DNA from: Claveliimonas ammoniilytica
GTDB taxonomy: Bacteria; Bacillota; Clostridia; Lachnospirales; Lachnospiraceae
DNA length: 64,000 bases
Assembly: GCF_025567415.1 (NCBI RefSeq)
Contig: NZ_JAOQJV010000005.1
Location: forward strand, 1 to 64,000
Direction of reading: 5' to 3'
Shown: positions 16,184 to 24,717 of the stretch, piece after piece
Layout of the letters: every line of letters begins with the position of its first letter
Numbering within the stretch: position 1 is the first letter of the stretch
Made by a program: the position numbers and the translations under genes
The notes under the pieces: model-generated
What the model saw: only the letters and a program-made list of their open reading frames with translations
Database searches by the model: none
What the model was told of the DNA's origin: nothing

Positions 16184-18238
16184 ATGAAGGACAAACAGGA
16201 CATACAGCTGAAAGGACAGTTGAAGTTATATATGCAGTGGCCGGCAATCATGTCGGTACTTCTTCTGGCAATGAATGTATGGATCTATAAGATTGATCAC
16301 AGAGCAGGATTTATCATGCTGATCTTTGTTCTGATTTATATGTTGATCGTAGGAGCATTGTATTTTTCCAACCGGGCGGTGATCCTTCGAGATCTGGTAG
16401 AGTTCTCAGCACAGTATGGCGTTGTACAGAATACGTTGCTGAAGGAATTGTCAGTACCATATGCGCTGCTGATGGAAGATGGCAGGATCCTGTGGGTGAA
16501 TGATGAATTTAATGCGATCTTTGAGGGAGAAGGTAAAGTGTCCGGAAGCCTTGCAAAGTATATTCCAGAGATCAACCGCAGTCTGTTCCCCAAAAAAGAA
16601 GACCAGAAAGTACAGCGTGAGGTGCGCTATGAGGACAGAGAATATCTTGTAGAGCTAAGAAAGATATCTGTAAAAGGATTTAGCGATTCTGAGCAGTTGA
16701 TGGAGATGCCGAAAGAGCAGGAGTACTTTATTGCAGTGCATATGCAGGATATAACGGAACGTAATGAATATATCCGTGCCAATGAAGAACAGAGACTGGT
16801 TGCCGGTATGCTTTATATTGACAATTATGATGAAGTGATCGAGAGTGTGGAAGAGGTGCGTCAGAGTCTGTTGCTGGCACTGATCGATCGAAAGATTAAC
16901 CAGTATTTCATGAAGGTTAATGGTATTGTCAAAAAGGTCGAGACAGATAAGTATTTTGTTGTAGTGAAGAAGAAAGATTTCAAGAAGCTGGAAGAAGATC
17001 GTTTCTCATTGCTGGAGGATGTGAAGTCGGTCAGTGTGGGCAACAAGATTCCGGCTACACTCAGTATGGGGCTGGGACTCAGCAGCGACTCTTATTCACA
17101 GAGTTATAACTATGCCCGTGTGGCTATCGACCAGGCACTTGCCAGAGGTGGCGATCAGGCAGTTATCAAGGATTGTAACGGTATTACCTATTATGGTGGC
17201 AAACGGGAAATGAGCTATAAGAACACTCGTGTTAAGGCGCGGGTTAAAGCGGAAGCTCTTCGTGAGTATATGATGACCAGTGGAAATATTCTGGTTATGG
17301 GACATACGATGACAGATGTAGATTCGCTGGGAGCAGCGATTGGTATCTATCGCGCTGCAGAGTCAATTGGTAAGAAAGCACATATCGTATTGAATAGACC
17401 GACGAATTCGATTCGTTCCGTGTATGAAGATTATATTAATAACCCGGATTATCCGGAAGATATGTATATCAGTTCATCGGAAGCAAAGGACATGATGAAT
17501 AATAATTCGATGGTCATCGTCGTAGATACGAACCGTCCGCAGATGACGGAGTGCCCGGAACTGCTGCAGATGACGAAGACCATTGTGGTACTGGATCATC
17601 ACAGACAGAGCCGTGATAATATTGATAATGCCATGCTGTCGTATATTGAGCCATATGCATCATCTGCGTGTGAGATGGTAGCTGAGATCCTGCAGTACAT
17701 CGATGAAGATATAAAGATCCCGCCACTGGAAGCAAGTAGTATGTATGCAGGTATGATGATCGATACGAATAATTTTACGAACCGTACCGGTGTACGAACC
17801 TTTGAGGCGGCAGCATTCCTGAGAAGATGTGGGGCAGATATTCCATATGTTCGCAAGATATTCCGGGATGATATGGATTCTTATCGGGCAAAAGCATCGA
17901 TTATCAGTAATGCGGAAGTATATCGTCAGCAGTTTGCAATTGCCAGAGGTCAGAATCTGCGGGTGGACAGCCCGACGATTATTGGTGCACAGGCGGCCAA
18001 TGAACTGCTGGATATTGAAGGTATCCGCGCTTCATTTGTATTGACGGTATACCAGGGACGTATCTATGTGAGTGCACGTTCCATTGACGAAGTAAATGTA
18101 CAGATCATTATGGAACGTCTGGGCGGCGGAGGTCATATGAATGCCTCCGGTGCACAGTTTGACCATACGAATATGGAAGAAGCGGTGAACTGTGTGAAAG
18201 CGCAGATTGACAGAATGATCGAGGAAGGAGATATATAA
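16184..18238 (+). CDS. gdpP: Cyclic-di-AMP phosphodiesterase GdpP (DHH family)
   Basis: A 684-residue membrane-bound enzyme that hydrolyses c-di-AMP, controlling potassium/osmotic balance and cell-wall homeostasis. Order of parts: two N-terminal transmembrane segments (about 17-60), a PAS-like domain (about 75-170), a degenerate GGDEF domain (about 180-305), then DHH (about 340-500) and DHHA1 (about 580-680). Metal/catalytic motifs are GHTMTDVDSLG, VVLDHHRQ, MMIDTNNF and GGGGHMNASGA. ATG 16184 after GGAGGAG is preferred over an upstream in-frame ATG. It lies directly before rplI and dnaB, a conserved Firmicutes order. Confidence 0.95.
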   Translation: MKDKQDIQLKGQLKLYMQWPAIMSVLLLAMNVWIYKIDHRAGFIMLIFVLIYMLIVGALYFSNRAVILRDLVEFSAQYGVVQNTLLKELSVPYALLMEDGRILWVNDEFNAIFEGEGKVSGSLAKYIPEINRSLFPKKEDQKVQREVRYEDREYLVELRKISVKGFSDSEQLMEMPKEQEYFIAVHMQDITERNEYIRANEEQRLVAGMLYIDNYDEVIESVEEVRQSLLLALIDRKINQYFMKVNGIVKKVETDKYFVVVKKKDFKKLEEDRFSLLEDVKSVSVGNKIPATLSMGLGLSSDSYSQSYNYARVAIDQALARGGDQAVIKDCNGITYYGGKREMSYKNTRVKARVKAEALREYMMTSGNILVMGHTMTDVDSLGAAIGIYRAAESIGKKAHIVLNRPTNSIRSVYEDYINNPDYPEDMYISSSEAKDMMNNNSMVIVVDTNRPQMTECPELLQMTKTIVVLDHHRQSRDNIDNAMLSYIEPYASSACEMVAEILQYIDEDIKIPPLEASSMYAGMMIDTNNFTNRTGVRTFEAAAFLRRCGADIPYVRKIFRDDMDSYRAKASIISNAEVYRQQFAIARGQNLRVDSPTIIGAQAANELLDIEGIRASFVLTVYQGRIYVSARSIDEVNVQIIMERLGGGGHMNASGAQFDHTNMEEAVNCVKAQIDRMIEEGDI

Positions 18239-18239
18239 A

Positions 18240-18686
18240 ATGAAAGTAATCTTATTAGAGGATGTAAAGTCTCTTGGTAAAAAAGGAGATGTAGTAAATG
18301 TAAATGATGGATATGCGAGGAATTTTCTTCTGAAAACGAAGAAAGGCATTGAGGCTAATGGCAAGAATATGAATGATCTGAAGCTTCAGAAGGCTAATGC
18401 AGATAAAGTGGCACAGGAGAACCTGGAAGCAGCCAAAGAACTGGGAGAACAGATTGCTAAAGGCAAGATTGAAGTGTCTATTAAGACCGGTGAGGGCGGT
18501 AAGGTATTTGGTTCCGTGTCTTCCAAAGAGATTGCGCAGGCTGCTGAGGAGCAGCTTGGTCTGAAGATCGATAAGAAGAAGATTCAGTTAAAAGAGCAGA
18601 TCAAGAGCCTTGGCGTACACAATGTACCGATTAAGCTTCATCCAAAGGTAACTACAGAACTGAAAGTACACGTTGTAGAAGAGTAG
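18240..18686 (+). CDS. rplI: 50S ribosomal protein L9
   Basis: A 148-residue protein starting one base after the gdpP stop. The N-terminal domain opens with KVILLEDVKSLGKKGDVVNV and GYARNFLL, the standard L9 signature. It is followed by the long connecting helix and the C-terminal rRNA-binding domain (KVFGSVSSKEIAQ). It binds 23S rRNA near L1 and affects frame maintenance. Length is normal for the family. Confidence 0.98.
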   Translation: MKVILLEDVKSLGKKGDVVNVNDGYARNFLLKTKKGIEANGKNMNDLKLQKANADKVAQENLEAAKELGEQIAKGKIEVSIKTGEGGKVFGSVSSKEIAQAAEEQLGLKIDKKKIQLKEQIKSLGVHNVPIKLHPKVTTELKVHVVEE

Positions 18687-18696
18687 GGAGGTCGCC

Positions 18697-20040
18697 ATGG
18701 AGGAAGCGCTGATTAAGCGGGTGCTGCCTCACAGTATTGAGGCAGAGCAGTCAGTAGTCGGAGCCATGCTGATGGACAAAGAGGCTATTCTGACAGCGTC
18801 AGAGATCATTACAGGGCAGGATTTTTATCAAACTTCATATGGTGTGATCTTTGAATCCATGGTAGAACTTTTTAATGAGGGTAAGCCGGCAGATCTGATC
18901 ACACTTCAGGAGCGCCTGAAAGAAAAGGATGTACCGGAAGAGATATCCAGCCTGGAATTTGTCCGTGAGCTGGTGGCAGCTGTGCCGACTTCTGCCAATG
19001 TAAGATACTATGCGCAGATCGTATATGAGAAATCGGTTCTGCGTAAGCTGATCAAGTTAAATGAAGAGATAGCCAATACCTGTTATGTGTCTTCTCAGCC
19101 GATGGAAGAGATTTTGGAAATGACTGAGAAAAAGGTATTTGAACTGCTGCAGAATCGTAATGCAGGAGACTTTGTCCCGATTAAGGACGTTGTACTTAAC
19201 GCATTGGAGAAGATTGAAAAAGCATCTAAAAATAAAGGAACGGTAACAGGTATTCCAACAGGTTTCCTGGATCTGGATTACAAATTATCCGGATTGCAGC
19301 CGTCAGACCTGATCCTTGTGGCGGCGCGTCCATCTATGGGTAAGACGGCGTTCGTCCTGAATATTGCTCAGCATGTGGCGTTCAAGAGCGACAGATATGT
19401 AGCGGTATTCAGTCTTGAGATGTCAAAGGAACAGTTGGTGAACCGTCTGTTTTCATTGGAATCACAGGTAGATTCTCAGAGCCTCAGAACGGGTAATCTG
19501 AAAGATGCCGATTGGGAGAAGTTGATCGAGAGTGCCGGAATCATCGGTAAGTCGCATTTGATCATCGATGACACACCAAGTATTTCTGTTACAGAACTTC
19601 GTTCCAAATGTCGTAAGTTCAAGCTGGAGCACGGTCTTGACCTGATCATTATCGACTACTTGCAGTTGATGAGTGGCAGTATTGGCGGCAGAAGTGATTC
19701 CAGACAGCAGGAGATCTCAGATATTTCCCGTTCACTGAAAGCAGTGGCGAGAGAGCTGAATGTGCCGGTCATTGCGCTGTCGCAGTTAAGCCGGGCAGTA
19801 GAGCAGAGACCGGATCACCGACCGATGCTTTCTGACCTTCGAGAGTCAGGAGCCATCGAGCAGGATGCCGACGTGGTAATGTTTATTTATCGTGATGATT
19901 ATTATAATAAGGATACAGAGACACCGAATCAGGCAGAGATCATCATCGCTAAACAGAGAAATGGTCCGATTGGTACAGTGAATCTGGCATGGCTGCCGGA
20001 TTACACAAAATTCGCCAATCTTACCTGGGAAAAGAACTAA
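18697..20040 (+). CDS. dnaB: Replicative DNA helicase DnaB
   Basis: A 447-residue hexameric 5'-3' helicase of the replisome. The N-terminal helical domain (about 1-115, HSIEAEQSVVGAMLMD) is followed by a linker and a RecA-type ATPase. Visible ATPase motifs are Walker A ARPSMGKTAF (about residue 210), Walker B LIIIDYLQLM (about 323) and the SDLRESGAIEQDADVV block near the C-terminus. It starts 10 bases after rplI with a GGGAGG ribosome site. It is followed by a very long perfect inverted repeat. Confidence 0.98.
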   Translation: MEEALIKRVLPHSIEAEQSVVGAMLMDKEAILTASEIITGQDFYQTSYGVIFESMVELFNEGKPADLITLQERLKEKDVPEEISSLEFVRELVAAVPTSANVRYYAQIVYEKSVLRKLIKLNEEIANTCYVSSQPMEEILEMTEKKVFELLQNRNAGDFVPIKDVVLNALEKIEKASKNKGTVTGIPTGFLDLDYKLSGLQPSDLILVAARPSMGKTAFVLNIAQHVAFKSDRYVAVFSLEMSKEQLVNRLFSLESQVDSQSLRTGNLKDADWEKLIESAGIIGKSHLIIDDTPSISVTELRSKCRKFKLEHGLDLIIIDYLQLMSGSIGGRSDSRQQEISDISRSLKAVARELNVPVIALSQLSRAVEQRPDHRPMLSDLRESGAIEQDADVVMFIYRDDYYNKDTETPNQAEIIIAKQRNGPIGTVNLAWLPDYTKFANLTWEKN

Positions 20041-20054
20041 CAGACATGTTTTCG

Positions 20055-20115
20055 GGGCCATGATTAATCAAACAGATTTTATTAGTAATCAAAACTGTTT
20101 GATTAATCATGGCCC
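20055..20115. repeat. Perfect 21-bp inverted repeat downstream of dnaB (terminator-like)
   Basis: The arms 20055-20075 and 20095-20115 are exact reverse complements (outer part GGGCCATGATTAATC), separated by a 19-base AT-rich loop. Each arm contains the self-complementary ATGATTAATCAT. The repeat is followed by TGTTTACG and has no clean T tract, so it may terminate transcription or may be a small repeat element. Confidence 0.75.
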
Positions 20116-20150
20116 TGTTTACGTACTGTATCGAGTAAGAGGATGATGCT

Positions 20151-20516
20151 CTATATTGATGTGCCGGGAAGCAGAAGCCTGCGAAGTCTTGTTACAGCAC
20201 CGCTGTGAGCAGCATTTTTACGGTAATTCTGCTGCTGGCGGATCAATTGGTCAAGCTTACGGAATTCTTCTTCCTGCTGGCGTTCCTTGGCATCCAGAAG
20301 AAAAGACATTTCTTTGGTAATCATAGACACTAGCATTTCATTATTGTTTTCCAACATACGCTTGATGCGGAGTTGTTCTCGGGTGCGTTTCATATCCGGA
20401 ATCAGAGCTTTCAGCTCTTCAAACGGCACACCCTGGTCATATAGTTCTTTGATGCAGTTATAGAGCTTGGCATCTTCTTTCGTTGCGCTGCTTAATGTAT
20501 TTAATACGTTGCCCAT
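20151..20516 (-). CDS. Hypothetical coiled-coil protein
   Basis: A 121-residue protein of unknown function. It is almost entirely charged and helical, with heptad-like stretches (EQLRIKRMLENNNEMLVSMI; EEEFRKLDQLIRQQQNYRK) and an N-terminal VPFEELKALIPDMKRT segment resembling a short helix-turn-helix. ATG 20516 is used because GGGGGG lies upstream; a longer frame to 20570 has no such site. There is no signal peptide or membrane segment. The gene is monocistronic, between the dnaB repeat and a ferredoxin gene on the same strand. A small DNA- or protein-binding role is conceivable but unsupported. Confidence 0.6.
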   Translation of the reverse strand: MGNVLNTLSSATKEDAKLYNCIKELYDQGVPFEELKALIPDMKRTREQLRIKRMLENNNEMLVSMITKEMSFLLDAKERQQEEEFRKLDQLIRQQQNYRKNAAHSGAVTRLRRLLLPGTSI

Positions 20517-20633
20517 ATAATCCCCCCTTAGTTCATGTAGACAGAGTATAACATGTCCAAACGGAAGCATTTGTCAAAGGGAGTCGGGAAGATAATAGAT
20601 TTGACTGACAGGAAGTGACATTGGAAGATTTGC

Positions 20634-20670
20634 GGAAAAAAGAACAGCCTGTCCAATTAAGAACAGGCTG
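20634..20670 (-). terminator. Terminator downstream of the ferredoxin gene
   Basis: CAGCCTGT (20645-20652) and ACAGGCTG (20663-20670) form an 8-bp stem. Read on the minus strand it is followed by TTCTTTTTT. Confidence 0.85.
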
Positions 20671-20697
20671 CTTTTACTCTTTATTATTCTTGCGAAA

Positions 20698-20868
20698 TTA
20701 CTCAGCAGAGATAGCTGACATTGGGCATGTATCTGCACAAGCACCACAGTCAAGACATGCATCTGGGTTAATTTCGAAATGAGCATCTCCTTCGCTGATA
20801 GCTTCTGCAGGACACTGAGCTGCACAAGCACCACAAGAAACACATTCGTCACTAATTACGTATGCCAT
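20698..20868 (-). CDS. 2[4Fe-4S] ferredoxin
   Basis: A 56-residue clostridial-type ferredoxin with two cluster motifs, CVSCGACAAQCP and CLDCGACADTCP, in the classic tandem arrangement. It is the main low-potential electron carrier of anaerobic metabolism. Codon use is strongly biased (GCT, TGT, GAA), as expected for an abundant protein. A GGAGGT ribosome site precedes the start. The 270 bases between it and the divergent lipoprotein gene hold the promoters of both. Confidence 0.96.
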   Translation of the reverse strand: MAYVISDECVSCGACAAQCPAEAISEGDAHFEINPDACLDCGACADTCPMSAISAE

Positions 20869-21028
20869 GATAAGTACCTCCTTATATAATATGTGATAAT
20901 CATTATGGCTGAATACCTCAGCTTTAGTTAATCATAATACAAATGAGGGAAATATACAAGCTAAATCCTGCTTAAAAACAGATACAAAGTCAATGTTAAT
21001 AAATTTTTTAAGAAATTTTTCAAGACTT

Positions 21029-21057
21029 TTTCACAGTTTTGGTGTATAACATATTAT
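21029..21057 (+). promoter_or_regulatory. Promoter for the substrate-binding lipoprotein
   Basis: TTTCAC (21029-21034), 17-base spacer, TATTAT (21052-21057). The -35 match is partial. About 85 bases of leader follow. Confidence 0.5.
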
Positions 21058-21140
21058 GTGATGTCAGAGGATACACGTAATAAGGAGTTACCTATACGAC
21101 ATCGGCAGATTAAGAAGAAACAGTTATTGGGAGAGATAGC

Positions 21141-22367
21141 ATGAAAAAGAGATGGAGAGTAGCGGCGCTTGGTATATGCATGGCAATGCTTACATGTGCA
21201 TGCAGTACGCAGACAGAGAAAGCGGATACATCTTCGACCCAGCAGAATGGAGAGAAGAAAGAGACTGCTGAAGAGAAGGCTGAAAAGGCAAAGCAGGCGA
21301 AACTGGATCTGATCAATCCGGCAGCATATGGTAATGTGGATGGATTAGAGCTGGAAAAAGGTACATATTTGTCGATCATTGGTAAAGGCAGTTCTGAGAC
21401 CTATTGGAAAACGATCAAAGCAGGTGCCGAGGACGCAGTTACTGATCTGAATAAAGAACTTGGGTATGAAGGTTCGGATAAGATCAAGGTAGTATACAGT
21501 GGACCTGGTAAGTCAGACGATGTGGATGAGCAGGTCAGTATTCTGGATGAAGAGTTGGACAGATATCCGGCGGCACTGGCAATCGCAATAGTAGATTCCA
21601 AGTCCTGTGAAGTGCAGTTTGATCTGGCGACTATGAACGGAATCCCGCTGATAACATTTGACTCTGTGGGTAATTATCAGGGAATCATGGCCAGTGTAAT
21701 GACGGATAATGCGAAAGCATCCACAGAAGTAGCGACACATATGGTGGAGAGCCTTGGAGATGCCGGACAGGTTGTTGTGATCGCTCATGACAGCAAGTCC
21801 CTGACTTCGCAGGAAAGAGTAAATAATTTTATTGCAGAGATTCAGAATAATCATCCGAATATGTCGGTGGCAGGTCCATATTACATGGATCAGATCGATG
21901 ATATAAAGAAGACGATCGCAGAACAGCAGCTTGATATTGTGCCAGTGGAAGGTCAGGAACTTGATGAGGAACAGCAGACGGCACTTGATGATGCAATCGC
22001 ACAGATTACGGATGAAGACATTTATAATTATATTCTGGAGATGAATCCGGATGTGAAAGGTATCTTTGCAACCAATGGAGACACTACCATGCAGGCTTTG
22101 ACAGCATGTGAAGGAAAAGACATGAAGGATGTTGTAATCATGGGATATGATGCGGATCAGGAAGAGATCGATGCGATGAAAGATGGCAGAATTGCAGGGA
22201 TGATCGTTCAGAATCCATATGGTATGGGGTATGCAACGGTTGTGGCAGAAGCAAGATGTGTCCTGAATATGGGGAATGAAGCGAATGTTAACACAGGGTA
22301 TACCTGGGTAACACCGGATAATATAGAAGATAGGACAGTACAAGATATTCTGTATGCAGAGAAATAG
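21141..22367 (+). CDS. Orphan sugar-binding-type lipoprotein
   Basis: A 408-residue secreted lipoprotein. Residues 1-20 form a signal peptide ending in the lipobox LTCAC, followed by a Ser/Thr/Glu-rich tether. The rest resembles periplasmic-binding protein family 1 of ribose/galactose ABC systems (YLSIIGKGSSETYWKTIKAG, ITFDSVGNYQGIMASVMTDN, GIFATNGDTTMQAL, VIMGYDADQEEIDAMKDG). No ABC permease or ATPase gene is adjacent. The convergent neighbour is a sensor kinase gene with an extracytoplasmic domain, so it might act as the ligand-sensing partner of that kinase rather than in uptake. This is inference from position only. Confidence 0.82.
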   Translation: MKKRWRVAALGICMAMLTCACSTQTEKADTSSTQQNGEKKETAEEKAEKAKQAKLDLINPAAYGNVDGLELEKGTYLSIIGKGSSETYWKTIKAGAEDAVTDLNKELGYEGSDKIKVVYSGPGKSDDVDEQVSILDEELDRYPAALAIAIVDSKSCEVQFDLATMNGIPLITFDSVGNYQGIMASVMTDNAKASTEVATHMVESLGDAGQVVVIAHDSKSLTSQERVNNFIAEIQNNHPNMSVAGPYYMDQIDDIKKTIAEQQLDIVPVEGQELDEEQQTALDDAIAQITDEDIYNYILEMNPDVKGIFATNGDTTMQALTACEGKDMKDVVIMGYDADQEEIDAMKDGRIAGMIVQNPYGMGYATVVAEARCVLNMGNEANVNTGYTWVTPDNIEDRTVQDILYAEK

Positions 22368-22407
22368 CCGGATATAACCGGTCAGAATGAAGATAGAGCA
22401 TGATACG

Positions 22408-22440
22408 AAAAAGGTGCGGCATTTGCCTGCACCTTTTTTG
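22408..22440. terminator. Terminator between lipoprotein and kinase genes
   Basis: AAAAAGGTGC (22408-22417) pairs with GCACCTTTTT (22429-22438) around an 11-base loop with a T tract. The A-rich other side allows use in both directions. Confidence 0.88.
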
Positions 22441-22502
22441 CTACACATGAGACATATTGCATACGATTTTTATCATACGAAAAGCTTAATTATTGATAAT
22501 TT

Positions 22503-23951
22503 CTATGACCAGTGTGCGCTATCTTTACTCTTTGGAAGGGTGAAAGTAAATTCACTTCCGACACCTTCCGTACTTATTACATTAATATTCTCACCGTGAG
22601 CCTGAATGGATTCCTTTACGATGGAAAGACCAAGTCCGGTTCCTTTTTTATCTTTGCCACGGGAAGAATCTGTCTTGTAAAAACGTTCCCATATTTTATT
22701 CAGCGAATCACGCGGAATGCCGACTCCGTTATCCTTGACAGATACGAAGACTTTCTCACCGCGTTCGGTGGTTTCAACTGTAATAATAGAGTCCGGATCG
22801 CTGAATTTAATCGCATTGTCGATCAAATTGTAGAGCACTTGCTGGATTTTGTGTTTGTCAGCAAATACGGACAAATGCCTGGTGGCAAGAACCAGTTCGA
22901 TCGATATCTTCTTCTGTGTGCATGTGCCTTCAAAAGAGGCGGCGGTGGAACGGATCACATCATGAATATCGAAAGATTCCCGGTTCAGCAGAAGTTCCTG
23001 TGTGTCAAATGCATTTAACTCCAGAAGATCTCTCGTCAGATCTGTCAGTCGTTCTGTTTCAAATAAAATAATATTCAGGTACTTGCTCTGCATTTCCGGA
23101 GGAATCGTACCATCAGCCATGGCTTCTATGTAGCCCTTGATCGAGGTGAGAGGGGAACGGAAATCGTGGGAGACATTGGCCACGAACTTCTTCTGATAGT
23201 TCTCCATATCCCGAAGCTGTGAAGACATATAGTTGAGTGATGCCGACAGATATCCCATTTCATCACTGGTGCGGATCGGAATCTCGTAGTTCAGATTGCC
23301 GGATGCATACTGTGTAGCCGCCTGGGTGATCTCAACCAGTGGGCGGTGTACCAGCAGTTCAAATGCCAGGAAGATCATAAATGACAGCAGATAGATGATG
23401 ATCAGGGCAATATATACACGCTGGAGCAGCGCATTCTGCAGAGCGTTGATCTCGTCCAGATTCTGATGGATCAGAAGATAGCCTTTGGTTGTAAAATCCT
23501 GAGTGACAGGAGCAATAACTGTAATAACATCTTCGGTAAAACAACCGTGATAATCACCCTTTTGCCAGATACTTCCGACATTTTCCGTTGGGTCAAAGTC
23601 AGGAATGACGGTTGGCGCATCCGGGTAGTCATCCGGAGATTTGCTGCAGATCAGATTCCCTTCTGCGTCTACCAGCCAGACGGCAGCATCCGTGTAGGAT
23701 TCGATACCACTGAGCTGTGTGCGGACTTCCGATAAGGAGATTGTTTCATTAAAATATTTGGGCAGATACTGTGATGCGGTAACATTAGCACTTTTATATA
23801 ACCGGGATGCGGTATAGTCCGTGAGCTTATCAAGGGCATAACCGGATACCAGAATGGATGTAGTGAATATTGCCAGAAATCCAAATATGATATAAATTGC
23901 CAATATTTTTAATCGCAGCGTACTGCCGGTGTGTGAAGGTGTTTTATTCAT
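22503..23951 (-). CDS. Sensor histidine kinase (HAMP, HisKA, HATPase)
   Basis: A 482-residue membrane kinase. A first transmembrane segment lies at about 12-32, an extracytoplasmic domain of about 150 residues follows, and a second membrane segment lies at about 180-200. HAMP (about 200-255) is followed by HisKA with the phospho-accepting His in NVSHDFRSPLTSIKGYIEA (about residue 262). The ATPase domain has N box NLIDNAIKFS, DNGVGIP and GTGLGLSIVK. It lies 11 bases after the response regulator gene on the same strand. The signal is unknown. The nearby convergent substrate-binding lipoprotein is a candidate partner. Confidence 0.93.
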   Translation of the reverse strand: MNKTPSHTGSTLRLKILAIYIIFGFLAIFTTSILVSGYALDKLTDYTASRLYKSANVTASQYLPKYFNETISLSEVRTQLSGIESYTDAAVWLVDAEGNLICSKSPDDYPDAPTVIPDFDPTENVGSIWQKGDYHGCFTEDVITVIAPVTQDFTTKGYLLIHQNLDEINALQNALLQRVYIALIIIYLLSFMIFLAFELLVHRPLVEITQAATQYASGNLNYEIPIRTSDEMGYLSASLNYMSSQLRDMENYQKKFVANVSHDFRSPLTSIKGYIEAMADGTIPPEMQSKYLNIILFETERLTDLTRDLLELNAFDTQELLLNRESFDIHDVIRSTAASFEGTCTQKKISIELVLATRHLSVFADKHKIQQVLYNLIDNAIKFSDPDSIITVETTERGEKVFVSVKDNGVGIPRDSLNKIWERFYKTDSSRGKDKKGTGLGLSIVKESIQAHGENINVISTEGVGSEFTFTLPKSKDSAHWS

Positions 23952-23962
23952 AACGCGCGTCC

Positions 23963-24664
23963 TTATTTGACTTCAAACTTATATCCAATGCCCCATACGG
24001 TTCCCAGATTCCAGGATGGGTGATCACTGATCTTTTTGCGGAGACGTTTGATATGTACGTCTACGGTACGAGTGTCACCGACATATTCATAACCCCAGAT
24101 GTGGTCCAGGAGTTGTTCTCTGGTAAATACCTGATTTGGTGAGGAAGCCAGGAAATAGAGAAGCTCCAATTCTTTTGGAGGCATGTCTACGGTCTCTCCG
24201 TCTACCTGGACCGAATAGTTGGTCAGGTTGATCACAAGTCCCGGATATTCCACACATTTGCTGTTGCTGTCAGCAGGAATTTCCGGCTTTGCAGGATGAT
24301 ATCTGCGGAGTACGGCCTTGACTCTGGCGACCATTTCTTTCGAATCAAATGGTTTCATGATATAGTCATCGGCGCCCAGTTCCAGACCGAGCACTTTGTC
24401 AAAGACCTCGCCCTTGGCGGAAAGCATGATGATCGGTGTCTGCGAATGGGCACGGATCTCACGGCATACCTGATAGCCGTCAATGCCCGGAAGCATCAGA
24501 TCCAGAAGTATCAGATCCGGATTCCATGCATCAAATGCGAGCAGAGCACTTTCTCCGTCGTGAACGATCTTGGTGTCGAAACATTCTTTTGCTAAATAAA
24601 GTGAGATCAGTTCTGCGATATTTTCATCGTCGTCAACGATCAGTATTTTCTGTTTGCTAACCAT
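23963..24664 (-). CDS. OmpR/PhoB-family response regulator
   Basis: A 233-residue regulator with receiver domain (IVDDDENIAELI acidic pair, phospho-acceptor Asp in DLILLDLMLPGIDG at about residue 56, Lys in DYIMKPFDSKE) and a C-terminal winged helix (LLDHIWGYEYVGDTRTVDVH). It is first in a two-gene operon with the sensor kinase and has a GGGAGA ribosome site. It belongs to the PhoB/YycF-like group. Target genes cannot be inferred. Confidence 0.95.
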   Translation of the reverse strand: MVSKQKILIVDDDENIAELISLYLAKECFDTKIVHDGESALLAFDAWNPDLILLDLMLPGIDGYQVCREIRAHSQTPIIMLSAKGEVFDKVLGLELGADDYIMKPFDSKEMVARVKAVLRRYHPAKPEIPADSNSKCVEYPGLVINLTNYSVQVDGETVDMPPKELELLYFLASSPNQVFTREQLLDHIWGYEYVGDTRTVDVHIKRLRKKISDHPSWNLGTVWGIGYKFEVK

Positions 24665-24717
24665 AATTATTTCTCCCCACTATTTGAGTTTATGATAAAT
24701 GTTGTCAGAGTGCATCG

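Noticed and set aside
21513..22448. 311-codon minus-strand frame opposite the lipoprotein gene
   Set aside because: Its composition is Ile/Cys/His-rich noise, with no start signal and full overlap with a well-supported gene.
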